From contig CATKHK010000030.1 of the NCBI GenBank assembly GCA_949751835.1, forward strand, positions 248,001 to 312,000: DNA of 64,000 nt. The letters are read 5' to 3'. This DNA is from Blepharisma japonicum. Lineage: Eukaryota; Ciliophora; Heterotrichea; Heterotrichida; Blepharismidae. Made by a program: the position numbers and the translations under genes. The notes beneath the pieces are model-generated. The model ran no database searches. It worked only from the letters and a program-made list of their open reading frames with translations, and was not told where the DNA came from. Positions 55,363-64,000 of this stretch are shown here, piece by piece; the first letter of the stretch is position 1; the number at the start of each line of letters is the position of its first letter.

Positions 55363-56343
55363 ATGGGAGAGCTTGTCAACATTGTTGTAAGAACTTTAGA
55401 TTCTTCAGAAATAGCGTTAGCAATTTTTTTATCAGCAAAGATACATGAAATTAAATATTTCTTGAACCTGAGATCTGGAATCCCAGTTGAAAGGCAAAGG
55501 CTGTTGTATAAGGGTAAATTATTAAAAAATGAAGAATCACTTGAGGATGTTGGGATCAGCGATCTTGATCATTTGTTTCTTGTAGGAAATATTCAAAGAG
55601 AGCCTGATGCGTATACTATGCTAGCACAGCTTTCACTTTTAAACGCGTTAGAGTCTTATAGGAGAACAAGATCTCAAAGAATAGAGCTCACAAATGAGCA
55701 ACTTAGAGAGGCACTGAGACAGAACTCTTACATAATTGAAGACGTCTTGACGAATTCTTTGTTTCATTCATCATACAGAAATTTAAGAATAGGCCAGTGA
55801 GTTGACGTTTTAGATACAGTTAACCAATGACTTGAAGCACAAGTAATCCAATTAAGAGCTTCAAGCTCGCAGATAGAAGCCCTGATTCATTATAATGGCT
55901 GGCCTGATGTATGAGACGAGTGGATCAGCATTGACTCTCCCAGAATCATGCCTTTTAGATCAAAAACAAATCAGTCCCTTGGGATGGCTGTCCAATCTCC
56001 ATTTCCAAGAAATTCACCAATTAACCCAAGATCAGGCTCTGAAGAACTGTCGATGATTATGATGAAAGCCAGCTGTTATATTGCAAATGTAAAAGAAACT
56101 CTGCTCAAATATTCACTCCTAAACCAAGCTTTGAAATCCTTCGGAGAAATAGGAGGGCTACTTGGGATGCCACACGCCTTTGAAAGGCATGAATCCCAGC
56201 TAAAATCTGAAGTTCAGCATATCCGCACCTATTCAACGCCTGTTTTTGACAGAGTCGGGAGAATGATGACTGATCTCGGGCAGGCGTTAGCCAAAAACGA
56301 AGACTTAAATGTGAACTTAATAAAGCTAGAAGAAAGAATATAA
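55363..56343 (+). CDS. Ubiquitin-like domain plus chromo-barrel-like domain protein
   Basis: 326 residues, UGA as Trp at four sites. Residues 1-77 are a ubiquitin-like fold (IPVERQRLLYKGKLLKNEES, then LEDVGISDLDHLFLV). After a linker, VDVLDTVNQWLEAQVI and HYNGWPDVWDEWISIDSPRI form a chromo-barrel/Tudor-knot-type motif (as in MRG15 and MOF: H-Y-x-G-W....D-E-W). The C-terminal 100 residues are helical. No terminal di-Gly is present, so the ubiquitin-like part is probably a docking domain. A nuclear or proteasome-linked adaptor is a reasonable guess. The pairing of these two domains is unusual. Confidence 0.75.
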
Positions 56344-56367
56344 TTGGTAATATAATTATTTATTTCA

Positions 56368-59300
56368 TTATTCATCAAAAGATATAAAGTACCTTTGGAT
56401 TAAAGTGGCCCTAAATCTCTTCTTATATATTTTCGGATGAGTTATTGTTGGCATTCCGGTCCCTACAACCTTTTTATATTTGCTTTCTACAGCTCTCTCG
56501 AAAGTGTATTGTTCGAAATAATCAATGATCCCAATTGCAACTTTTTTAAATTCGGGGTTAATTATGACCAGCAATGAATAGTCAACAATGTTTTGTTTTG
56601 ATAAGAATAGTGTATCATTTCATATTGCTACGTCAAAATACCTCTTCATTTCTTGAGAAATGGTAATAGGTTTGCATCTAAAATCTTCTAAATAGTTAAG
56701 GTCCATTTTGGTTCTTGTTTCACCTTGTTTTACGTATCTTCGCTTATTGCTAGTTCCTTTTAAATCATAGGTTAAAGATTTCTCAGGCATACCATAGCCT
56801 AAGTTTTCAAAAAGCAATGCCCAAACTTTGGTGTTTTCTCCTGTGTGATGATTTTTATGCTGGATTTTGAACGCTCCGACAGTTTTAACTAACTTTGAAG
56901 GCATCAGGTGATAAAAGTTTTTGCAGAGATGCTGGAAATAATTCTGTGCGATTCCTGAAAACATCGAAAATTCACCTTTATCAATAATTTTTAGAATAAA
57001 CCTACAGTCGTGTGACAAACTAAAAGTGGCTTGACTTTTCCCTAACTGTCCATTAATTTTCTTTGAATTAGAAATGGACATTAAAAACTGTTCATCTGTT
57101 CCATATGCCACCATTCTAATAGAATGGAATTGCTTAGCAAAATAAACTGTTACCTTAAAGCTTGTTTCATCCCCATAAATTCTTTTCAAATTTTCCTTGC
57201 CAGCAAACTCAGTTGGCTCTGCTCCTTCAAAATTGTGAAACGTTTTTTTAAAATGAAAATTCTGCCCACTTAATAGCAGACTTTCTATATGCTCATTTAT
57301 ATTTTCATTTTGAGCCATAATTGGAGAAACCACTTCTTGGTAATACTGAGTTGAATTCAGGATATAAGAAATTATTGATAGATGATCTTGCTCATATACA
57401 GGTATGCACAAATTTTCGAGACTTGTAGGCAATGTTAAGTTTCCGTCTTGGAGGTAGTTTCATTGAGGAGTAATTAGAAGCTCATCGCTCGCTGATGTAT
57501 AATCAGAAGGAAGATTTGAAAATTCAGCGTCAGATTCTTGCTCTTCGAATGTAAGGAAAGAGGTCGAGTACATTTGATTTTTTATTTTGGTTTTTCTTGT
57601 ATCTGACATTTTCGACATAACTGATAGGTTTGATTCTGGAGCCAAAATCAAGAGTTTTAGCCTCTGCTTTAAAGTTTCAAGGTTCATCTTGATTTTGCAG
57701 CATTTGATGAAAAGCATTCTTCTATAGGTTTCTACTTGTAAGTGATTTTGAAAGCTTGAAACGCTGAGCTTGGAATGCTCATCTAATTCATGAGCGATTT
57801 CTTCATCAAGTGATTTTATATCTATTTTTAGTGTTTCCCAGCTTTCTTCATTAGGCAATTTTTCATCTTCTTCAGTCATCTCAAGTGTTAGCCTGACCAA
57901 AAGCTCTTTGATAATTCTAAATAACCCATCAAGCACAATTTGGCTGGAATCTCTGAAATCTACAAATAGTTTTTCTTTTAAAGACTCATACAAGCTGTCA
58001 TCTAGAGTATTATTAATATTCATGACTTCATAAGTAAAGTTGTTCTCAAATTTCATTTGAACTTTGATTCCTTTCACGTGAAAAACAAACCTTGACTCTT
58101 TGAAATATTCATGTCCACATTTAGCTGAGATAAATACATCTTTTGGAGTAAAGAAGTTTAATAGAAATTTGTTTGAAGAATATTCCCAGATCGCTTTAGT
58201 TAGCTGGATTGGGGGCTGGTCAACCTCTCGGCAATTAGTACACTCTCTTACAAGCGAAATATCATGAGATCCACTTTTTTTAGATATGGATAAAGAAATT
58301 GCAACCATTCCGTTGTTTTTCAAATAGTTGAATCTGTGGCCACCTAGAACAGTTTTACACTCGTCATCAGCACATTGCCCTTTTGCACAGGATGCATAAT
58401 TTAGTAGAAAATTGCCAAGGGTGGTATCTTCTTTGCTGTAAAGCGAGATTTTTTGGGTGTTTGCTTTAACACATATTTTATTTGCACAAGTAATGAAGCT
58501 TCTAAAATATGAGCTTAAAGCTACTGTATTTTCAAAAATATTCAGGCATGGTTTTACCCTAAATAAGCTAAAAGTTCTCCTTTCTATAAGTGCATTTCTA
58601 TATTCTGTAATCAGCCTTCTTATTGACATAGCAACCTTCTTGTTTTCAGCTTGGTCAGGTCCTGAAATCACAATATTTCCTGATAGAGTATTATTTACAG
58701 TATCTTTTAAAATGGAAAAATTTGAAGATCCATAGCTTACTTCATCATATTCCAGACACTTTCCAAGACTTTCTGTTGAAGTAGATGCGCAGTAGATGGA
58801 CGTAATAATACAACCTTCAGTTCCTCTTGCAATTCTCTCCAAAATTTTAGGCTTAACATTAGAAACTACTCCAATTCTGACGCATGAGAGCTCTTCAACC
58901 AGTTCTTCAGGGAAATTTCCTTCTGTGACGACTAAAGAAACATTCATACTTTTTATTTTCCCCAAAAATATTTTCATTATCTCTGATTCTTCTTCAATTA
59001 AGTTTTCGATCCTTACAGATTTTCTCTCACCTATATGGATAGTTGCATTTCCTTCTAACAGAAGAACAACAGGGTTGATCACTGGCATTTCAATAGAATC
59101 ACAATAAGAAGTGCCTTGAAATACAACCCCATGAATATATGTGCAGAATGATCTATCCTTATACTCTACCTTTTTTATTCCAATATAAGAATTCAAATCC
59201 ATGTCGTCATTTCGAAATTGCGTCGAAGAGCACACTTTGTGAACAGCTTCTTTGGTTAGAGAAAACACAATTTCAGCCCAGCTTTCATTTACATTGTGCT

Positions 59301-59775
59301 CTTTTAAAACTTCAATAACCCTATTTTTCATGAATTTTTCGATTTCAAATGATTTTTCTTCCTCACTTTCGTATTGTAACTCTTCAAAGAGTTCTCTGAC
59401 TTTGTATTCTCTACTTATTTCTTCTGTGCTTCTGACTGATTCTCCTCCGTCTGAGAGCGCTCTTTTGAAATGGTCTAGATCTTCTGGTAGATTCAGGAGG
59501 TTAGGATTGTAGAGATGCTTTGAGTCGCACATTGTATTATGATGATTTAGAAGAGGCTTCGATAAGTAGGAGTAGCATTTATTGCAAACTCGGTCTACTC
59601 ATACACCACTTTCAGTTTGAAATTTATTTCTAGTGCAAGTTGAACAATATACACCACCGCAATATTTACAATGATGTCTTCGAGTAAAAGCTGAAAACGT
59701 TTTTTTGCAGTTTATACATTCTTTGACTAAGGATTCTGGCATCCACATCTCACGGGAAATTGGGTCAAATGCCAT
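56368..59775 (-). CDS. FYVE-type phosphatidylinositol 3-phosphate 5-kinase (PIKfyve/Fab1)
   Basis: 1135 residues, UGA as Trp at several joins. Residues 10-75 are a FYVE zinc finger: WMPESLVKEC, RRHHCKYCG, RVCNKC, with eight Cys (20, 23, 36, 39, 44, 47, 64, 67), which binds PI3P on endosomes. A CCT/TCP1-like domain follows (about 130-330, with NPVVLLLEGNATI). The C-terminal 370 residues are the PIPK domain, with KGTSNKRRYVK, the DYSLLVIINPE catalytic motif, GIIDYFEQYTFER and the MPTITHPKIYKKRF end. The order FYVE-CCT-PIPK is that of PIKfyve/Fab1, which makes PI(3,5)P2. It is about half the size of the animal enzyme, mostly from shorter linkers and no DEP domain. Confidence 0.92.
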
Positions 59776-60194
59776 GTTTCTGTTTTATAAAATAGATTGC
59801 AGGTAATTATTACTGGTAAGACTCCATAATATGTCTTCACGATCTTAGAGATTCTTAATTTTAGTTGATAAAATTTTATTAAATAGTGAGCTTGATGAGA
59901 AACAGAGCTTTTCATTAAATGGTGAACTTTTAATAAATAAAGTTTATCTATTTTCCTCCTAATTGATAATCGATAATAAGATACATCCTAAAAATATGAG
60001 AGATATTTCTTCCTTTCCCTAAGGAGATTTACTCATAAATAAGTTGAAATATATAGTCCATTAATTATATCCTGATCATCCCCATCAATATTTAGACAAA
60101 CAGAGAAGCATTAAGAAATTAAATAAAAGCAAAAGAAGTTTTGAATATAAAACTTCATTTTTAAAGCCTTAGAAATTCCAAATAAAGATATCAT
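59776..60194. promoter_or_regulatory. Divergent intergenic region
   Basis: About 420 bases between the PIKfyve-like and SIAH-like gene starts. It is AT-rich and presumably holds both promoters; no defined element is recognised. Confidence 0.4.
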
Positions 60195-61019
60195 ATGGAG
60201 GATTCATCAGAAATAACTCCAAATTCAAATTTTCTTTCCTCACTACAATGCCCTGAATGTTCTGATTATTTCACTGTTCCAATCTTTCAATGCAATAGTG
60301 GCCACTCACTCTGCAACAAATGCTCCCAAGCATTATCTCAGTGCCCCATCTGTGACGATCAAATTGGAAGAAAATTACGAAATTATCACCTCGAGCAGCA
60401 GTTATCCACAATAGATTATAAATGCCAATACCCAGGCTGCACAGAATTAATAAAGCTGGCATCACGAGTAAAACATGAGGAAGAGTGCCCATTTGGACCT
60501 AACTTGCAATGTTTGCTACAAAATTGCAAATGAGTTGGGACCTCTAACAAACTGCTTTCCCATTTAAACGCTAAACATAAAATCCCTCACTATGATATTT
60601 TAGGGGATACTGCAGAATATTCATCAAGATTAAGGTCAAGTTCTCCATCTGCAGGCTGTGTCAAATTGCTGCATACCTTTTATGTAGATGATCTACAGCC
60701 TTGTACTGTTCTGACTTACATTTTTATGGATGGTTCAAAAAATTTGCTTTATCCTCAGTTCCGAACGATTTCAGGAAATCTATCAAAATTTACATTGACA
60801 ATATGAAACACTGACTCTGAAGAAGTAGATGAATTAGTAATTATAGGGAAACCAAAGATAGTAAAGTACAGTCTTGAAGAAGAAAGAGAAAGAAAAATGT
60901 GCCTGGGGCTAGATCTTGACAGCATGATCAACAAATTTGCATTCGAGGATAAAGTGGAGAAAGGACATAAATTGCTGCATTATAGGCTCACAGTTAAACT
61001 TGCTGAAAATAATAATTAG
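60195..61019 (+). CDS. SIAH (seven in absentia)-like E3 ubiquitin ligase
   Basis: 274 residues, UGA as Trp at two sites. A RING finger near residues 19-54 (CPECSDYF, CNSGHSLCNKC, CPICDD) is followed by a SIAH-type zinc finger (CQYPGCTELI, HEEECPFGPNLQCLLQNCKW, LLSHLNAKH), then a beta-rich C-terminal domain that would be the substrate-binding TRAF-like part. SIAH proteins ubiquitinate diverse targets for proteasomal decay. Length is near the family norm (about 280-320). The 3' end converges with a coiled-coil gene 25 bases away. Confidence 0.87.
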
Positions 61020-61043
61020 TTTGCCATTATTAAAATCTTATGA

Positions 61044-61895
61044 TTAACTTGAACGCTTCCCAGGACTTATAGATGATCTAATTGGGGTTGGTATGCTAGA
61101 CCTAATATGGGGCTTTATTGGGCTTCCTTCATATCTCCCTGCTGCTGTAGTATGCTTGCCTTTTTTCTTATTCGTCTCTATTTTCTGTATATTTTCCATT
61201 TCTCTTCGTATGTTCTCGTATTTTTTCCCAATCAAATCAAATTCTATATTCCTTTGCTTGCTCAGTTCATCAAGGCCTGTTTTTTGCCTCTTTTTTATGT
61301 TTTCGATTTCCTTTTGAAGTCTGTTTTCAAAAATAATCATTTGTTGCTCTATCTTTACCTGCCTTACCTCTAGATGCTTCATTTGCTCATAGGACTTAAG
61401 CTCTTCAATTTGCTTAAGTAGACCATTAGCTTCCATATATTTTTGTGTTTGCACAGCCCTTTCTTTGCATTTAATCATATTTAATAATTGTGCACTTGGC
61501 CTATAAGCAGTAGGAGTTATTGATTCTAGCCTTTCTCTTTCTTCCTTGGCCTGGCTTTGGTGCTTTTGAAGAGTTTTTTCTTCTTGATCTTTGCACCTTT
61601 CAAGATAATCCTGAATGGTTTTGTTCCAGTGGCTGTTAAACTCAGCAACTTCTGTTTGATAAGCCTGGTCGACCATATCTCTTTCTTCATTTTGCTTAGC
61701 TTTTAATTCTGCTACTTGGTCTCGCTGAAGTTTTTGCTTTAACTCCACAATTTTCCGGGCTGTTATTTGAGCTTCCACATATCGTTCTTCAGCTTCAAAG
61801 CTTTTTTGTTCTTCTTTTAGTGAATTTATAAGCAAGGACAATTCATTGTTTCCTGAGGACCCTTGGGAGGGAGAATGAGAATGTGAGGGTTCCAT
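61044..61895 (-). CDS. Coiled-coil protein
   Basis: 283 residues in one frame; the single Trp is UGG. Residues about 20-240 are almost entirely coiled coil (for example IVELKQKLQRDQVAELKAKQ). An N-terminal Ser/His-rich start and a basic Ser/Pro-rich tail with IPTPIRSSISPGK surround it. The tail has SP and TP sites that could be phosphorylated. No family recognised; a cytoskeletal or ciliary role is possible. Confidence 0.7.
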   Translation of the reverse strand: MEPSHSHSPSQGSSGNNELSLLINSLKEEQKSFEAEERYVEAQITARKIVELKQKLQRDQVAELKAKQNEERDMVDQAYQTEVAEFNSHWNKTIQDYLERCKDQEEKTLQKHQSQAKEERERLESITPTAYRPSAQLLNMIKCKERAVQTQKYMEANGLLKQIEELKSYEQMKHLEVRQVKIEQQMIIFENRLQKEIENIKKRQKTGLDELSKQRNIEFDLIGKKYENIRREMENIQKIETNKKKGKHTTAAGRYEGSPIKPHIRSSIPTPIRSSISPGKRSS

Positions 61896-61950
61896 TGAGA
61901 AAGCTTAACGAAAAATTAATTTAATTATTTGGTGAAATTCATGAAAATTT

Positions 61951-63762
61951 TTATAAATTTAACTGATTACTGATCTCTTCAGCCCAGTTTTGGAAATTGG
62001 TAGCTATAAGTTTTTCTAAGAGATCATGAGGAATTTTATAGGAATGCTTTGATCTATCATCTAAAAATATTACTTCAATAACGGGCGTTCTGAAAGAAAA
62101 GAGTAATGGCTTTTTATCTACAGTTAATTGCTCTACTGAATCATCAAGATTTGTGGATCCTTTTTTAATTGCTTCATTTGTACTAAGATCGATAGTTAAT
62201 TTTACATAATCTTGGGCATCCTTTATTTTTTCATCGAAGCTAATTCGTGTTAATAAAGATGAAATTAATGTAGTTCCAGAGTTAGATGCAATTCTTAATA
62301 ATTTCCCTATTTCATCTTTTTTAAACAAATATTTGGCTTTAAAATCATCACTTTTGGCATATAGCTTTGGACAGTTAAATATTATTTGCACCTTTCTTTG
62401 ATATTTAGCTTCAATAAACTGAGAAATTTGATAATCTGAATCAATCTTCACACCATTAAAAATAACTTGAAATTCTTGAAAGTAGTTAATGCATATACTA
62501 CCCCAGCCTATGAAATTGTTCTCAACTATTTTCTTTAATAATCCTAAAGTTATGGGGTATTTCTTCGAAAAATTGCCAATCTTTAATTCTACAGTCGGAA
62601 AATTGATTTTTATGTTTTTATCAGGGATTTGAAGTTCCTTAGGCTCAGTCGGAAAATCCCATTTTTTCATCTCATCTTCATTGAAAACTACAGATAACTT
62701 GGGAGCTACTAATTCAGGTCAATATAGCAAATACATTGTTTCAGTTCCTAAATCTTTAGGATCCTTACTAAAGTTTTTGATCATATTTTTTACATTTTGC
62801 CCTTCCCAACACATAGCAAGTGACTTCTCTTCACTGTCTTTTAACCTTCCAGAAAATAGCCTCTCCATCATTTTAGCTGTAAGAGAAAGCAATTTAGAAT
62901 CTTTGAGAATCAAGCCTTTGGATTGCAGTTTTCTTATGGTATCTCCAATTTTGCCTTGCTTAACAGCTTCAGGTGTTAGCAAAATTAGGACCCTTTCCCA
63001 ATCTAGCTTATAGGAGAGATATGGAAAATTGTCAGGAATCATTATGGGATCTGGGTTTTTATAAATGTTCAGCCATTCTCGAGCTTGAGACACATTTTTA
63101 GGAATGAATTCAATTATCTCTTGCTCAGTCTTAAAAATGAAATGAGCTAAGTTCTGAAGGGGAACATAAAATCCTGTATTGATATCAGTAAAACTAATCT
63201 GCATTGATGACAATTTTATTGAATATTTTCCTATGCTTTCTGTCAGTTGCGTACTTAAATCAATTTTTTTTGGAACATCAGGTCGTGACTGAGGAAGAGA
63301 TATTTCTTTTTCTTCAACCTTTTGCTCAATTTGTTTTGGTGATCTATGTACAATATTTTTATTTCCAAGCTTTGTTATTGTAAGTACATTTCCGAAGAAG
63401 TTGTTTGTTGTAGCAGGATTTAGAACTGGCTTTGATTTTATATTTTTATTAACTGGAACTTGCCTATTTTTCTTGTTATTGGTTTTATAGGGAGTGGAGC
63501 TAAGCCTATCTTGCAGACGAGTTCTTGCAATAAACTGCTTTTCATGATGCAATGGAGAATTTTTGGGTAATTCATCTTGTGGTCCTGAGAAGTTTCTTAT
63601 AGTGACATTTTTATTGACAGAGTTTCTTTGCATTGAAAAGTTATTAACATTTCTTGAATCCTGACGAATATGAACATTCAGGATGCTTGCTGACGGATAA
63701 TCTTTTTTTTGCAAATATGATGGCTGTAAGGGAGATAATTTTGGTAGTTTTTTATTTCTCAT
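61951..63762 (-). CDS. Protein with degenerate nucleoside diphosphate kinase-like domain
   Basis: 603 residues, one UGA as Trp (residue 348). Residues 1-160 are basic and probably disordered. At about 255-333 the pattern ERVLILLTPEAVKQGKIGDT then LQSKGLIL and SLAMCWEG matches the NDK fold (usual E-R-T-L-x-I-I-K-P-D-A-V-x-x-G-x-I-G). The active Lys of KPDA is Thr here and the catalytic His region is not found, so it is unlikely to be a working kinase. Degenerate NDK domains occur in ciliary proteins of other eukaryotes. The C-terminal 250 residues are unrecognised. Family call is tentative. Confidence 0.65.
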
Positions 63763-63860
63763 TAATATTTATTATGTAAAATTTGTTATAAGCATGAAAT
63801 TAATTAAATTATTAAATAAAACTTTTTATGCTAAATAGCCTGAACTTCTGGAAAAATATA

Positions 63861-64000
63861 TTAATCATTACTAACTTCTGAATCTTTCTCAGTCAGCATT
63901 ATATTCGCTCCTTGAATAATAGACCTTAAAATTGAATGAGGCAACTGAGTAGGCACTATTGGATTATAATCTATTGGGACAGAATTTTCCAAAGATTCCG
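63861..64000 (-). CDS. Unknown protein, C-terminal fragment
   Basis: A minus-strand frame enters from the window edge and ends in TAA at 63861: its last 45 or so codons include NPIVPTQLPHSILRSIIQGA and end KDSEVSND. The frame is clean and composition protein-like. Too short to identify. Confidence 0.5.
   Translation of the reverse strand, partial: ESLENSVPIDYNPIVPTQLPHSILRSIIQGANIMLTEKDSEVSND

Overview
The window reads as nuclear DNA of a heterotrich ciliate, most likely Blepharisma. Three things seen directly support this. UGA is read as tryptophan throughout: UGA falls at conserved Trp positions of kinase, ATPase, phosphodiesterase, LMBD2 and NDC80 proteins, while UAA and UAG end genes. 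Genes are interrupted by 15- or 16-base introns that start GTA, end AG and carry an A at intron base 10. The DNA is AT-rich, with genes packed on both strands and short spacers. Because UGA is sense, most genes look broken under the standard code; the models below join the pieces. No tRNA, rRNA, telomere repeat, CRISPR array or intact transposon was recognised.

Layout. 1-9.7 kb: two tandem RING-H2 membrane proteins (the first cut by the window edge), then on the minus strand an LMBR1-domain protein, an ankyrin protein, a pterin dehydratase-like protein lacking the catalytic residues, and a membrane-bound cyclic nucleotide phosphodiesterase. 10-15.4 kb: a large EF-hand coiled-coil protein diverging from an AGC kinase that resembles the PKA catalytic subunit. 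16.1-24.0 kb: three tandem Na,K/H,K-type P-type ATPase genes. The second keeps the usual ion-site acids, the first has Cys for a key Asp, and the third stops after a damaged actuator domain. 24.0-24.6 kb holds gene remnants. 24.6-32 kb: kelch-like protein, HIBCH-like hydrolase, hormone-sensitive-lipase-like protein, coiled-coil protein and ORC3. 32.8-43.5 kb: Kv-beta/aldo-keto reductase, SEL1-repeat protein, a 1425-residue multi-pass PAS protein, NDC80 and a CDF-family protein without its metal site. 43.7-48.3 kb: thymidine kinase, a DUF924 protein, a CaaX-tailed protein and a CK1 kinase. 48.3-64 kb: a large Venus-flytrap multi-pass receptor, a conserved membrane protein, a tetraspan protein, a ubiquitin-like/chromo-barrel protein, a FYVE-CCT-PIPK lipid kinase (PIKfyve/Fab1), a SIAH-like E3, a coiled-coil protein, a degenerate NDK-domain protein and one more partial gene.

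These are mostly single nuclear genes rather than operons. Second-messenger signalling is well represented: PDE, PKA-like kinase, PIKfyve, CK1, PAS protein, receptor. So is the cell cycle: ORC3, NDC80, TK1. Neighbourhood does not prove joint function.

The less ordinary parts are the ATPase array with its decaying third copy, several family members that lost catalytic or metal-binding residues, the bimodal use of UGA versus UGG, and gene-poor gaps holding coding-like stretches broken by UAA/UAG.
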